64,000 nt of DNA, from positions 124,001 through 188,000 of the forward strand of contig JBCCPK010000001.1 in NCBI GenBank assembly GCA_039024915.1, in the 5' to 3' direction. The first letter of the stretch is position 1. Every line of letters starts with the position of its first letter. Both the position numbers and the translations under genes were made by a program. Below the pieces are notes generated by a model, which was given only the letters and a program-made list of their open reading frames with translations, made no database searches and had not been told where the DNA came from. The DNA is from Pseudomonadota bacterium. GTDB lineage: Bacteria; Pseudomonadota; Alphaproteobacteria; Rhizobiales; MH13. Shown piece after piece: positions 8,071 to 17,368 of the stretch.

Positions 8071-9163
8071 TCTTAGCCATGTCGAGGCCGCCATAGCCGC
8101 CTTCAAGGCGGGTGCCATGCTCGTTGTCACCGATGATGATGACCGCGAGAACGAGGGGGATCTGTTCGTTGCGGCTGAAATGTGCACGCCCGAGGCGATG
8201 GCGTTCATCGTACGGCATACCTCCGGGATCGTCTGTGCCCCGATGGAGGCCGAGAACGCCAAGCGGTTGCGCCTCGACCCCATGGTTTCGGCCAATGACG
8301 CACCGCTGGCGACGGCGTTTACCGTCACCGTTGACGTCAAACATGGCCTGACGACCGGCATTTCCGCCGAAGAACGCACCAATACCGTCCGCGCGCTCGC
8401 CAACGGCAACGTTGGAGCGGACGATTTCGTGCGTCCCGGCCATGTCTTCCCGCTCATCGCGCGCGAAGGTGGCGTTTTGGTCCGCTCGGGACACACTGAA
8501 GCGTGCATCGATTTGTGCAAACTGGCTGGGCTTGAGGCGGTCGGCGTTCTCGCCGAACTCGTCAACGATGATGGCTCTGTGAAGCGTGGCCCGGAGGTCA
8601 AGGCGTTTGCAAAAGAGCATGATCTTCTGATGATTTCGGTCGCCGATCTCATCGCGTGGCGGCAGCAATCCGAACGGCTCGTGGCGCGGGTCGATGAAGC
8701 GGACATCGATACGCCACACGGGCCTGCTAGGGCGTACAGCTACGAGGTCCCCTTTGATCCGATGCAGCACCTAGCCGTTGTCTATGGCGACGTTCGCGGC
8801 AAGACGGACGTACCGGTCCGGCTGCAGCTGGAACGCGTTGCCGATGATGTATTCGGCGCTTCTGGACGGCTGAATGCGGTGATGCAGCGGCTTGCGAGCG
8901 AGGATTGTGGCGTGTTGGTGTACCTGCGCGAGGGCTCGGTAGGCGTCGCCAATGTCAGCGGCCGGCACACGCGGACAATTGAGGGCCAGGACGAGCACGG
9001 CAGCGCGGACAAACGGCATAGCCAGTGGCGAGAAATCGGCCTTGGAGCGCAGATCCTGCGCGATCTGGGCCTAACATCCATCCGTCTACTGTCCAGTCAG
9101 AAGCGAACCTATGTCGGCCTTGAGGGGTTTGGCCTGACCATCTCGCGCACGGAGATCGTGTAG
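8060..9163 (+). CDS. ribB: 3,4-dihydroxy-2-butanone-4-phosphate synthase with degenerate GTP cyclohydrolase II-like domain (RibBX type)
   Basis: A 367-residue riboflavin pathway enzyme. Residues 1-205 are a complete RibB domain, with [24 protein letters not shown], and RPGHVFPL and the [16 protein letters not shown] motif, which converts ribulose 5-phosphate to the four-carbon riboflavin precursor. The remaining part aligns with GTP cyclohydrolase II ([17 protein letters not shown] corresponds to the usual DVFGSxRCDCG region), but the three zinc-binding cysteines are gone, so that domain should lack cyclohydrolase activity. This is the RibBX architecture known in proteobacteria; another GCH II gene is then expected elsewhere. 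Start: TTG at 8060 with AGGAG seven bases upstream, overlapping aroC by eleven bases. Confidence 0.9.
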   Translation: MDRDLSHVEAAIAAFKAGAMLVVTDDDDRENEGDLFVAAEMCTPEAMAFIVRHTSGIVCAPMEAENAKRLRLDPMVSANDAPLATAFTVTVDVKHGLTTGISAEERTNTVRALANGNVGADDFVRPGHVFPLIAREGGVLVRSGHTEACIDLCKLAGLEAVGVLAELVNDDGSVKRGPEVKAFAKEHDLLMISVADLIAWRQQSERLVARVDEADIDTPHGPARAYSYEVPFDPMQHLAVVYGDVRGKTDVPVRLQLERVADDVFGASGRLNAVMQRLASEDCGVLVYLREGSVGVANVSGRHTRTIEGQDEHGSADKRHSQWREIGLGAQILRDLGLTSIRLLSSQKRTYVGLEGFGLTISRTEIV

Positions 9164-9165
9164 GC

Positions 9166-9720
9166 GTGGACCACAAGGAACCCACAGCGCAGCCTCGATC
9201 CCTGGGGGTCAACTATCTGCCCGGCTCCGGCGACATGATGGCCTATGGTGGCATCGTGCTCGCGGCTCTGGGGGTGCTGGCGTGGCTGGTCCGGGGCCAG
9301 CCGATTTTTCTCTGGATGGTTCCTGTCGGGCTTGGCGTTTCCGCTTACTTTTATCCGCTGATCGAAAAAGGCGTTGTGCGCCTGGGCGCAGATGCACGCG
9401 GGCTGTTCTTCGAACGGCTGGGTATCGTCCCCTGGGATGCAATCCAGTCGGTGCGCCATGAACGCCGGGCGCTGCGGACGCTGCGCCTTCACACGCTGCA
9501 CATCGTCCTGACAAGCGAGCCGGAAACGGTTGTCGTCGATACAGACCCTGCGCCAGCATGGAAGCAGTGGATGTCCAAGGCTTGGAAAGCGGATGGCCGG
9601 ACGATCAGCATCGATCTGCACCCGCTGGCGAAAGACCCCGTCGATCTTATCGATCACCTGCTTGCGTTCCGGCCAGACCTACTGGACGAGGTGCGCAGCA
9701 ACCGGGTGGAGCTGGATTAG
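9166..9720 (+). CDS. hypothetical membrane protein
   Basis: A 184-residue protein with two closely spaced hydrophobic segments (about residues 25-43 and 46-65), the layout of a small PH-domain-like or STM-type protein: both helices precede a soluble part rich in short beta stretches (LFFERLGIVPWDAIQSV, LRLHTLHIVLTS). The soluble part therefore may lie on the cytoplasmic face. I do not recognise the family. The GTG at 9166 is three bases after the ribBX stop, and GGAG lies upstream, so it probably belongs to the same transcription unit as aroC and ribBX. No enzymatic motif is visible. Confidence 0.75.
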   Translation: MDHKEPTAQPRSLGVNYLPGSGDMMAYGGIVLAALGVLAWLVRGQPIFLWMVPVGLGVSAYFYPLIEKGVVRLGADARGLFFERLGIVPWDAIQSVRHERRALRTLRLHTLHIVLTSEPETVVVDTDPAPAWKQWMSKAWKADGRTISIDLHPLAKDPVDLIDHLLAFRPDLLDEVRSNRVELD

Positions 9721-9745
9721 GCATCAAGCCAACCGTATCACCAAA

Positions 9746-9867
9746 CGTCACCCTCGGGCTTGTCCCGAGGGTCCATGCAACGGTTGCGCCTGTGCTGTTG
9801 CTACACGCTTGGCGTGGATCCTCGCCACAAGAGCCTGCGCCGGGCCCGTTCCGGGGGCGAGGATAAC
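9746..9867. repeat. REP/BIME-like composite palindromic element, copy A
   Basis: Two palindromes facing outward. The first has a perfect nine-base stem, ACCCTCGGG at 9750-9758 and CCCGAGGGT at 9764-9772, around a CTTGT loop. The second pairs ATCCTCGCC (9818-9826) with GGCGAGGAT (9856-9864), but its loop is expanded to 29 bases. It begins with CGTCA, which matches the end of copy B at 63527-63607. It lies between the convergent ends of the membrane protein gene and glyS and may also act as a terminator or transcript stabiliser. Confidence 0.7.
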
Positions 9868-9882
9868 CTTCGGGGGTGTCGC

Positions 9883-12069
9883 CTATCCCTCGACCTTGGA
9901 CAGGTCGGCGATGGCGCTGATCTCAGAGCGCACGCCTTCGAGCAGCGCGAGGCGATTGGCCCGGACCTTCTGATCCTCTGCGTTCACCAATACAGCTTCA
10001 AAGAATGCGTCGATAGGAGCGCGAAGCGTTGCCAGCGCCTGCATCGCGGCTTCGTAGTCGCCGGAGGCAACCGAGGCGTGGGCCTTGGTGGCAGCATCTG
10101 TCAGTGCCGTATGGAGCGCGCCCTCTTCGGGCTGCTCGAACAAGGACGGATCGACCGAATCCGCAACTTCAGTGCCCTTCTTGGCCTCGGCGGCGAGGAT
10201 GTTCGCCGCGCGGTCATAGCCAGCTTTCAGGTTCTGGCCATCGTCAGTCTTGAGCAGCGCCGAAAGGGCTTCTCCCCGCTGCACAAGATCGAGAAGATCG
10301 TCAAGGTTATTATCAAGGACAGCGTTTACAACGTCATGCCCGATGCCTTCGCCACGAAGATAATTCTTCACGCGGTCGTGCAGGAAGGAAATCAAATCAC
10401 CGCTGTATATCTGGTCAGCCTTTCCCTCCAGCGAGACGCCATCCGGCTTCAGATGCTTCGGAAGGTGCTGGTATGATACCCAGAAAATGGGGTTCAAGGA
10501 GAGTTTCAAACCGTTTTCCCGCACAAGGCGTGCGACTCCCTCGGCCGCCCTTCTAAGCGCATAAGGGTCCTTTGAGCCCGTCGGCTTTTCGTCAATCGCC
10601 CAGAAGCCCGTGAGTGTGTCGAGCTTGTCGGCCAGCGTGACGGCAACGGCCACCAAATCGGTGGGCACCGAGTCCGACGGGCCTTGCGGCTTATAATGGT
10701 CTTCAATGGCCACAACGACTGATGGGTCTTCACCCTGTAGAGCTGCGTAGCGCGCGCCCATGAAGCCTTGAAGCTCGGGGAATTCGCCCACCGCCTCGGT
10801 TTGCAGATCCGCCTTGGCAAGCTTCGCCGCGCGTTCGGCAAGATCTGCATCGGCACCGATTTCACCCGCAATGGTCCGCGCCAAGGCCGCGATACGCGCG
10901 ATCCGCTCACCCTGCGTGCCAAGTTTCGCGTGGAAAATCACGCCCAGGCTATCGAGCCGCGCCGCGCGCTGATCAAGCGGCTTGGCGAGATCAAGGCCCA
11001 GCCTCTCCGCGCTTTCTTTCAGCGTATCGAGATCGGGCAGCGGCGCTTGGTCGGTCTGCCAGAAATAGAGCGCATCGGCGAGCCGCGCGCGGATCACCCG
11101 CTCATTGCCCGCGACAACAGCCGCGCCACCATCATCGGGCACGATGTTCGAGGTCAGGAGGAACTTGTTCGCCAGATCGCCAGTCTGACGGTTTTTTTGG
11201 GGATCGCGCAGGACGAAGCACTTCTGGTTCGCGCGGATCGTCGCGCGGATAACGGCATCGGGGATCTGCAGGAACGCTTCATCAAACGATCCCATCATCA
11301 CGACCGGCCACTCGACGAGACCGGCTACTTCTTCGAGAAGGCCCGGGTCTTCGACCAGTTCCAGCCCTTGCGCGAACGCCAGATTGCGCGCCTCGGTCTC
11401 AATGATCGCCTTGCGCCGTTCGGGGTCGAGAACAACTTTCGCGGCTTCAAGCTTGGTCTGATAGTCGTCAAGACGGCGCACCGTGAACCGCTCCGGTGCA
11501 TGGAACCGATGACCTTCCGTGGTGTTGGACGCGGTGATGCCGCCAACCTCGACGGGAACGACCACAGGATCTTCGGTCTCCGGCCCGAACGTGCAGACGA
11601 TTGAATGCAACGGGCGCACCCATTTCAGCGAGCCGCTGCCCCAGCGCATCGATTTCGGCCACGGGAAGGTCTCGACGACCTCCTTCACAGCACCAGCGAT
11701 GATCGTCTCCGCATCCTGCCCCGGCTTGGTGATCTTCGCGACATAAAAGTCGCCCTTTTTGGGATCAGACGCAACCTGAGCCTCGTCAATCGAAGAGAGC
11801 CCAGCGCCGCGAAGGAAACCTTCGATAGCCTTGTCCGGCGCACCGACGCGGGGGCCCTTGCGCTCCTCGATCACGTCGGGCGAGCGGGTCGGGATCCCGG
11901 CAACGTGCAGAGCGAGCCGGCGCGGCGTGACAAAAGCTTTCGTTCCCTCATAGACCAGACCGGCATCCACCAGGCGGTCTGTGACACCCTTGCGCAGATC
12001 GTCTGCGGCGCGCGCTTGCATGCGTGCGGGTATCTCTTCGGAAAACAGTTCGAGCAAAAGGTCGGGCAT
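9883..12069 (-). CDS. glyS: glycine-tRNA ligase, beta subunit
   Basis: A 728-residue beta chain of the tetrameric bacterial glycyl-tRNA synthetase, which carries tRNA-binding domains and is required for charging. Characteristic stretches are [18 protein letters not shown] at the start, [10 protein letters not shown], the [17 protein letters not shown] segment and, further on, [12 protein letters not shown], followed by an HD-like domain and a C-terminal anticodon-binding region ([13 protein letters not shown]). Length fits the family. The ATG at 12069 starts the conserved MPDLLLE. The partner glyQ lies at 15082-16023 on the same strand, separated by lemA, a DUF2207 gene and a VOC gene, so one long operon is likely. 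Confidence 0.97.
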   Translation of the reverse strand: MPDLLLELFSEEIPARMQARAADDLRKGVTDRLVDAGLVYEGTKAFVTPRRLALHVAGIPTRSPDVIEERKGPRVGAPDKAIEGFLRGAGLSSIDEAQVASDPKKGDFYVAKITKPGQDAETIIAGAVKEVVETFPWPKSMRWGSGSLKWVRPLHSIVCTFGPETEDPVVVPVEVGGITASNTTEGHRFHAPERFTVRRLDDYQTKLEAAKVVLDPERRKAIIETEARNLAFAQGLELVEDPGLLEEVAGLVEWPVVMMGSFDEAFLQIPDAVIRATIRANQKCFVLRDPQKNRQTGDLANKFLLTSNIVPDDGGAAVVAGNERVIRARLADALYFWQTDQAPLPDLDTLKESAERLGLDLAKPLDQRAARLDSLGVIFHAKLGTQGERIARIAALARTIAGEIGADADLAERAAKLAKADLQTEAVGEFPELQGFMGARYAALQGEDPSVVVAIEDHYKPQGPSDSVPTDLVAVAVTLADKLDTLTGFWAIDEKPTGSKDPYALRRAAEGVARLVRENGLKLSLNPIFWVSYQHLPKHLKPDGVSLEGKADQIYSGDLISFLHDRVKNYLRGEGIGHDVVNAVLDNNLDDLLDLVQRGEALSALLKTDDGQNLKAGYDRAANILAAEAKKGTEVADSVDPSLFEQPEEGALHTALTDAATKAHASVASGDYEAAMQALATLRAPIDAFFEAVLVNAEDQKVRANRLALLEGVRSEISAIADLSKVEG

Positions 12070-12107
12070 TGGGGATCAAAGTCGCGGTTGCGGCAAAGAA
12101 ATACCGG

Positions 12108-12491
12108 CTAGCCGAGGTCCTGTCCGAAGGCAATATCGTGCCCGTCGAGGTCCTGAATGCCGAATTCCAGAACGTTGTAGGGTTGTTCGCAAAGGCTGTA
12201 GTCGATCTTCGCGCCGCTGCCTAGGAATTCCTCGTAAAGCGCCTGCGCATCATCAACCCAGAAATAGGCGTTCCACATCGTATCGACCACTTTCCAATGC
12301 GGCGTGATGGTATGGCCCTCGGGCGCCTGCGAAAGCATGATGAAGCAGCTGTCGCGCTTGCCGATGGCGAATGTTGTCTCCGGCTCGCCATATTCGGCGA
12401 ATGTGAAGCCGATCGATTGCCGCCAATAGGCGAGGCTCGCCTTGATGTCACTGACGAGCAGAACCGGCGCTTGTTCGAGCAGTTTTGGCAT
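12108..12491 (-). CDS. VOC-fold (glyoxalase/bleomycin-resistance-like) protein
   Basis: A 127-residue single-domain protein of the vicinal oxygen chelate superfamily. The fold is recognisable from paired beta-alpha-beta-beta-beta units: APVLLVSDIKASLAYWRQSIGF near the N-terminus and AYFWVDDAQALYEEFLGSGA in the second half, ending with FGIQDLDGHDIAFGQ, the usual C-terminal strand with its acidic residue. The ATG at 12491 is preceded by a strong AGGAGG eight bases upstream, so an upstream ATG at 12524 is rejected. It sits between glyS and the DUF2207 gene. Substrate or ligand unknown; many such proteins bind small hydrophobic molecules. Confidence 0.85.
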   Translation of the reverse strand: MPKLLEQAPVLLVSDIKASLAYWRQSIGFTFAEYGEPETTFAIGKRDSCFIMLSQAPEGHTITPHWKVVDTMWNAYFWVDDAQALYEEFLGSGAKIDYSLCEQPYNVLEFGIQDLDGHDIAFGQDLG

Positions 12492-12517
12492 AAGAATTTC
12501 CTCCTCTTGGGGAGAAG

Positions 12518-14506
12518 TCACCAACCTCCGCCGCCGCCTCCGCCGCCGCCGCCGCCAGACGATCCGCCACCGCCACCACTTGAGCCCGACGAGCGCGGCA
12601 TGGATGACGCGTACGCGGCACCAATGGTCGACGCGATGGCCGCCGTCGATGCGGCGATCGAACCCGAGTCAAACGAACGGCCGTGATAGTAGCTTGGCTG
12701 GTAGGTTGTCCGCTGCGCTGCGGGTATGGCCTCTAGATGCGCTTCGAGCGCCTCCGACCACGGCTTCTCGACGCCAAGGCCAATGGCGTACGGTAGGAAG
12801 CGCTCGTACAGATCGAGTGAAAAATCAGGCGCGCCTTCCATGTTCATGCGCTCGGATTCGGCCACAGAAAGGTAGAGCCGGAAACCCTCGATCTCATCCA
12901 TCAGAGCCTGGCCCTCAACCGTGGGCGCGAACATCAACCGGGCGAACAATGTGATGGTGAAACCCATCGCGGCAGCGACCAACATTGTCAGCTGGATAAT
13001 CCAGCCGGTCGCGAAGGCGCGCGGCGGCGAAATGTGAAAAGCGGCCGCCAGCCCCGCAACCACGCCGGCAGCGATGATCACAAAGGTAACGGCTAGAAGC
13101 CCCCCGACGCGCGTTGAGCGCCCTGCAAAGTGTGCCCATGCGCCGCCCACGGTGATGCCCACTATGAGACCGCCGACAAAGTGAACAACCACACCGGTCG
13201 CAATCGCATCGGTTGAGGCGAACAGGGCCAGAAAAGCAAAGAGAGCCAGAACGGCAATCACAACCCCGATAATGGTGTAGCCAGGATTGCGCTTGAAATA
13301 GCGGCCCTTGAAGCCGTCATAAATTGTCTTGCGGAACGTCGAGGTCGTCCTCGTAAGGATCGGAGCATTAATGGGCAGGAACGACATTGCCTCCCGCTGG
13401 CCGAACAGCCCCTTCATCAGCGCCCGCTCGCCCGGGGGCAGGTCCTTATGGCCGGAACGCCCCATGTCACCGGTGCGCCGGACGGTGACGGTGCCGCCCT
13501 CCTCGTCAATGCGCAGCTTGCCTTTCGCGCCCAACGAAACCAGCGCCGCCATGAAACTCTTGCCGGTCGACCCGCCCTTGTGGCCGCGAAACCAGACCCA
13601 GCTCAACTCCGCCGGGCTCATGCCGCGCGGCGGCTCGAAGCGCGGGAAAACAACGCCGCGGGGCGGGTCGCGCCCTACCCGCCACCAGCTCGCGACCATA
13701 TAGGCAAAGACCGCAAGAGCCCCGACAAGTACCGCAGCGATCCCGGCATTGTCGCGGAGCAGCTTGAGCTGAACATCACCCTCGCTTGGAGGTTCGATGA
13801 TGCCGCTTTGAAAGCTAGCGGCGACTGTCAGCCCTTCGCGTGGACCGAGCGGACCGACGGTTTCGAAACGAACGGCACCAGGCCCAACGATCCGGCTTGC
13901 GGCTTTCGAAGCAGTCGAACCAAATCGCCCGGTGAACGCCGCCGTTTCTTTGATGGTTGCACCTTCGGGCAAGCGGATGGTCGCAATCGCGCGCTGGATC
14001 GGGAACGACCAGAAATTACCGGTGGCGTTCCAGTAGACTTCATCAAATTCGTCGAAGAACCGCATCTGGTGCCGCGAGCGATAGCGCAGTGTGTACGTGT
14101 AGACGCCCGACCGAAGGAACACGTCAGCGCGGCCAATATAGACCCGCGTCCCACCAGTGATCGGCTCGGTGTGATACGGCTCTGCTTGATCATCGCGTAG
14201 CACCTCGATCAGTTCGAAGCTTGTCCGATATATGAGGCCCGAAGGCTCCCGCTGGACCGTGGGAAAGTCGCGGAAGATGCCGCGCCGAATTTCGACGCCT
14301 TCCGCCCTCACCGTGATGCGTTCGGTCACCAGGAATGCGCCGTCCGCTTCGACTTCGACGACTGTGTTGAATTCGATAATCTCTTCACGGGCATGGGCGG
14401 ATGATAGGCCAGCCCCCAACAGGAGCAGTGCGACGATCAGCGCGTAACGAGCGAGTTCGGCCATCAGCTTGGAAGAACGCACGATGACGGCCATATTCGC
14501 GCTCAC
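12518..14506 (-). CDS. DUF2207 domain-containing membrane protein
   Basis: A 662-residue protein with a signal peptide (ALIVALLLLGAGLSSAHA), then an exported DUF2207 domain (EIIEFNTVVEVEADGAFLVTERITV), one membrane segment near residue 255 (VLVGALAVFAYMVAS), a cytoplasmic part, and a cluster of further transmembrane helices around residues 400-520. It ends in a glycine-rich tail of about twenty residues finishing in GGGGW, a usual feature of this family. It follows lemA by two bases and is probably translated together with it: LemA and DUF2207 proteins commonly occur as a pair. Function unknown. The start may be the GTG at 14506 or the ATG at 14494 or 14464. Confidence 0.87.
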   Translation of the reverse strand: MSANMAVIVRSSKLMAELARYALIVALLLLGAGLSSAHAREEIIEFNTVVEVEADGAFLVTERITVRAEGVEIRRGIFRDFPTVQREPSGLIYRTSFELIEVLRDDQAEPYHTEPITGGTRVYIGRADVFLRSGVYTYTLRYRSRHQMRFFDEFDEVYWNATGNFWSFPIQRAIATIRLPEGATIKETAAFTGRFGSTASKAASRIVGPGAVRFETVGPLGPREGLTVAASFQSGIIEPPSEGDVQLKLLRDNAGIAAVLVGALAVFAYMVASWWRVGRDPPRGVVFPRFEPPRGMSPAELSWVWFRGHKGGSTGKSFMAALVSLGAKGKLRIDEEGGTVTVRRTGDMGRSGHKDLPPGERALMKGLFGQREAMSFLPINAPILTRTTSTFRKTIYDGFKGRYFKRNPGYTIIGVVIAVLALFAFLALFASTDAIATGVVVHFVGGLIVGITVGGAWAHFAGRSTRVGGLLAVTFVIIAAGVVAGLAAAFHISPPRAFATGWIIQLTMLVAAAMGFTITLFARLMFAPTVEGQALMDEIEGFRLYLSVAESERMNMEGAPDFSLDLYERFLPYAIGLGVEKPWSEALEAHLEAIPAAQRTTYQPSYYHGRSFDSGSIAASTAAIASTIGAAYASSMPRSSGSSGGGGGSSGGGGGGGGGGGW

Positions 14507-14508
14507 CC

Positions 14509-15066
14509 TCAGCCGAATGAAACCTGCGGATTGGCCCGGTCGGCCGGGTCCTCAAGCTCGAAATACTCAGCCTGAGCGAAGCCGAACTGGCCTGCGATCA
14601 GATTGGACGGAAATTGCTCGACCAGCGTGTTGAACTGCCGCACGGCGCCGTTGTAGTAGCGCCGCGCAAGCTGGAGCTTGTCCTCGGTTTCCTCAAGGGC
14701 CTCCTGGAATTCGATGAAATTGGCGGACGCCTTGAGGTCGGGATAATTCTCCGCCACCGCAATCAGCTTGCCCAGCGCTGCACCAAGCAGGCTTTCAACG
14801 CCTGCGCGCTCGGCGGGATGTTCCTCGCCCATGGCCTGTGCTCGTGCGCGCAGTGCGGTCACGTTCTCCAGAACCTATTTCTCGTGGCCCATATAGCCTT
14901 TGACGGTTTCAAGCAGGTTGGGAATAAGGTCCGAGCGGCGCTGCAACTGCACGGAAATCCCCGACCAGCCCTCGCGAACCATCTGCCGCTTCTTCACCAG
15001 AGTGTTGTAGACGATGATCGCGTAGCCGATCACCACGACGATCAGCACGAGAATGATCCATTCCAT
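14509..15066 (-). pseudogene. lemA: LemA family protein, interrupted by an in-frame amber codon
   Basis: Together the two halves make a full-length LemA protein of 185 codons: an N-terminal membrane helix ([20 protein letters not shown]), then the family motif [19 protein letters not shown] and, after the break, a helical bundle with ENYPDLKASANFIEFQEALEETE. The reading frame is interrupted by a TAG at 14877-14875, after residue 63 (GHEK). Both sides are in the same frame, so this is a single nonsense change, probably GAG to TAG, since LemA proteins have E after HEK. Either the gene is recently broken, the amber codon is read through, or the base is a sequencing error. A GTG at 14862 could restart translation of the C-terminal part. 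Confidence 0.85.
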
Positions 15067-15081
15067 CGCCCTGCCCTCCGT

Positions 15082-16023
15082 TTAGGCCGCGCTGCGCTCG
15101 GCGGTGTGGCCGCCGGCGCTGGTCAGTAACCATGCTTCTCCGCAAGCCTTGGCCAACTCGCGAACGCGCAAAATGTAGGATTGGCGCTCGGTCACCGAGA
15201 TCACCCCGCGCGCATCAAGCAGGTTGAAGACATGGCTCGCCTTGATGCACTGGTCATAGGCCGGCAGAACCGCACGGTGCTCCGCTCCCGGCTCGCTGGG
15301 CTCCGAGGCGCGCAGGATGGCTTTGCACTCGGCTTCGGCGTCTTCAAAATGCTTGAACAGAGCGGCGGTGTTCGCAATCTCGAAATTGTAGCGGGAATAT
15401 TCCTGCTCAGCCTGTAGAAACACATCGCCATAGGTCACCTTATCGGGACCCTCGCGGCCGTTGAAGTTGAGATCGTAAACGTTTTCAACGCCCTGGACGT
15501 ACATCGCGATGCGCTCAAGCCCGTAGGTGAGTTCGCCTGAAACCGGCGAGCATTCCTGCCCGCAAACCTGCTGAAAGTAGGTGAACTGCGAGACCTCCAT
15601 CCCGTCACACCAACATTCCCAGCCAAGCCCCCAAGCGCCCAGAGTTGGGCTTTCCCAATCATCTTCGACGAAGCGGATGTCGTGGGTGGCGCTATCGAGG
15701 CCGATGGCGGCCAGCGAGCGCAAGTACAGATCCTGCAGATCGGGTGGCGATGGCTTCAAGAGCACCTGGTACTGGTAATAGTGCTGCAACCGGTTGGGGT
15801 TTTCACCATAGCGGCCATCCTTGGGGCGGCGCGAGGGCTGGACGTAGGCCGCCTTCCACGGAAGAGGGCCAAGCGCCCGCAATGTGGTGGCGGGGTGGAA
15901 GGTCCCCGCGCCCATTTCCATGTCGTAGGGCTGCAAAATCGTGCAGCCATGGTCTGCCCAAAACTGCTGAAGTGTCAGGATCAGGCCCTGAAAGGACCGG
16001 GTGGGATCATTGTGCGCAGACAT
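15082..16023 (-). CDS. glyQ: glycine-tRNA ligase, alpha subunit
   Basis: A 313-residue catalytic alpha chain of the heterotetrameric glycyl-tRNA synthetase. The family signatures are continuous: [17 protein letters not shown] at the start, [43 protein letters not shown], the [19 protein letters not shown] segment with the ATP and glycine contacts, and [12 protein letters not shown] toward the C-terminus. The ATG at 16023 gives normal length. lemA starts 15 bases after the stop, so glyQ is the first gene of the probable glyQ-lemA-DUF2207-VOC-glyS unit. Upstream small genes on the same strand may belong to it as well. Confidence 0.97.
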   Translation of the reverse strand: MSAHNDPTRSFQGLILTLQQFWADHGCTILQPYDMEMGAGTFHPATTLRALGPLPWKAAYVQPSRRPKDGRYGENPNRLQHYYQYQVLLKPSPPDLQDLYLRSLAAIGLDSATHDIRFVEDDWESPTLGAWGLGWECWCDGMEVSQFTYFQQVCGQECSPVSGELTYGLERIAMYVQGVENVYDLNFNGREGPDKVTYGDVFLQAEQEYSRYNFEIANTAALFKHFEDAEAECKAILRASEPSEPGAEHRAVLPAYDQCIKASHVFNLLDARGVISVTERQSYILRVRELAKACGEAWLLTSAGGHTAERSAA

Positions 16024-16098
16024 GGCGCCTTATCGCTCATCAACGGAAAACCAGCCTTCCCGTACCAGCGCCAGCGCAAGGGTCAAGCCGGAGGCGTG

Positions 16099-16296
16099 TT
16101 AGCTCTCGTCACCGGGCTTGTAGTTACCGGTCGCCGGATCGCGCTTGAGCTGCGGCATGGCCTCGCGATCGTCGGTAGTTTTGGCGCGTCGCGTGTCGTC
16201 CATTGCACGGTTCACCCGCATCCATTCGCGGCGCATGATTCGGGAGGCTATGAAACCGCCGACAGCTAAGGCTGCCAAACCAAAGAATGCCGGCAT
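16099..16296 (-). CDS. small single-pass membrane protein
   Basis: A 65-residue protein starting MPAFFGLAALAVGGFIASR, with one N-terminal transmembrane helix, then a basic segment (RREWMRVNRAMDDTRRA) and a C-terminal tail with LKRDPATGNYKPGD. This layout, ending in L-x-RDPATGxYxP, is familiar from short hypothetical proteins near glyQ in Rhizobiales. The upstream frame would extend to 16362, but ATG 16296 places the helix at the N-terminus and the extension has no recognisable character. Function unknown. It lies between the S49 peptidase gene and glyQ on the same strand. Confidence 0.72.
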   Translation of the reverse strand: MPAFFGLAALAVGGFIASRIMRREWMRVNRAMDDTRRAKTTDDREAMPQLKRDPATGNYKPGDES

Positions 16297-16312
16297 TCGC
16301 GAAGTCCCCCGA

Positions 16313-16411
16313 TCACTTTTTGTGTGCCGCGTGTCTCGATAGGCTGAAAGCCACGACGCCACAGACTAATGCGAACGCTCCCATCGGCCAATAGTTCGTC
16401 AACCAGACCAT
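16313..16411 (-). CDS. candidate 32-residue membrane miniprotein
   Basis: A short minus-strand frame, ATG 16411 to TGA 16313, encodes a 32-residue peptide with a hydrophobic core of about twenty residues (WPMGAFALVCGVVAFSLS) and a basic tail RHAAHKK, as expected of a single-pass inner-membrane peptide with the C-terminus inside. It fills the gap between the S49 peptidase stop and the 65-residue membrane protein, in the same direction, leaving 24 and 16 bases. No strong Shine-Dalgarno sequence is visible. The hydrophobicity pattern and the spacing support it; without comparison, it remains a candidate. Confidence 0.45.
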   Translation of the reverse strand: MVWLTNYWPMGAFALVCGVVAFSLSRHAAHKK

Positions 16412-16435
16412 CAAAGCGCCCACGTCTTAAGCCCC

Positions 16436-17290
16436 TCAAAGCCCGAATCGGGCCCAATGGGCGCGGTCTTCAATGGAAGCAATTGCGCCCTCAATCAGCG
16501 CATCGCCGAGGGCTGCGGCCGAGAAGCCTCGGGCTGCCTGGGAACGAAAAAGCGCGCCGAAACCACGCCGCTGGGTCGGGATCGCCACCAGCTTCACCTT
16601 GTCGCCAAGGCGATCCTTCATCGTCGCGTCGAGATTGTCGATCCGGTCGGCGAGGCCAAGCTCCACCGCTTTCTTCCCTGCCCAGAACTCGCCCGTGAAA
16701 AGCTGCTTGTCATCAGGGTCGATACGGCCTTCACGTCGGGCTTTAACCAGACCGACAAAGGAATCGTGGATTTCCTTCTGGATCGTTTTCAACCGCTTGA
16801 TATCATCAGGTTTTTCCGGCTGAAACGGGTCAAGCGATAGCTTCTTCTCGCCTGCGGTATAGACGCGCCGATCGACGCCCCACCGCTCGATCACCCGGTC
16901 GAAACCGAAGCTGGCGGAAATCACGCCGATGGACCCGAGGATCGAACTGTCGTCGCAAATAATCTCATCGCCCGCGCAGGCCAGCATGTAACCACCTGAC
17001 GCGCCGACATCTTCGACCATCACCACAACGTCTTTCTCTTTCTCCTTGGCAAGTTTTCGGATCCGGTCGTGGATCAGCCGGGATTGAACCGGTGAGCCGC
17101 CCGGCGAATTGATGACGATACCAACAACGGGCGCATCGAACGAGAACAGCTTGGCCAGCGGACCGGCGACGGCGGCTAAAGACAGCCCGCGGTTGACCCG
17201 ACCGCCACCGCCAATCACCCCGCTCAGGCGCAAGACCGGCACGAGCGGCGTTTTGGGTCGGATGGCCTTGGGCAAGTAGCGGCGAAGCAC
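16436..17290 (-). CDS. S49 family signal peptide peptidase-like protein
   Basis: A 284-residue single-domain S49 peptidase, the SppA/SohB family that degrades cleaved signal peptides or membrane protein fragments. The catalytic serine lies in DVGASGGYMLACAGDEI and the general-base lysine in GEKKLSLDPFQPE, preceded by the INSPGG loop and followed by FTGEFWAGKKAVELGLADRID. There is no clear membrane anchor at the N-terminus: the protein starts MLRRYLPKAI and reaches the domain within about 20 residues, so it would be cytoplasmic or peripheral. Length is typical of the short alphaproteobacterial type. Upstream on the strand is the TrmN6-like methyltransferase gene. Confidence 0.92.
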   Translation of the reverse strand: MLRRYLPKAIRPKTPLVPVLRLSGVIGGGGRVNRGLSLAAVAGPLAKLFSFDAPVVGIVINSPGGSPVQSRLIHDRIRKLAKEKEKDVVVMVEDVGASGGYMLACAGDEIICDDSSILGSIGVISASFGFDRVIERWGVDRRVYTAGEKKLSLDPFQPEKPDDIKRLKTIQKEIHDSFVGLVKARREGRIDPDDKQLFTGEFWAGKKAVELGLADRIDNLDATMKDRLGDKVKLVAIPTQRRGFGALFRSQAARGFSAAALGDALIEGAIASIEDRAHWARFGL

Positions 17291-17368
17291 GGCAGGGTCC
17301 TTTTTGGTCGCGGCGGGTTGATCTCGACATGGGGTGGTTGTGTTGCCGCCGCAAGGGGTGGTGGATCG

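Noticed and set aside
9760-10476. 238-residue open frame covering the repeat and antisense to glyS
   Set aside because: It mirrors glyS codons; the N-terminal part is the palindromic repeat.
12522-12590. CCG-rich repeat as a separate element
   Set aside because: It encodes the poly-glycine tail that ends the DUF2207 protein, a usual family feature.
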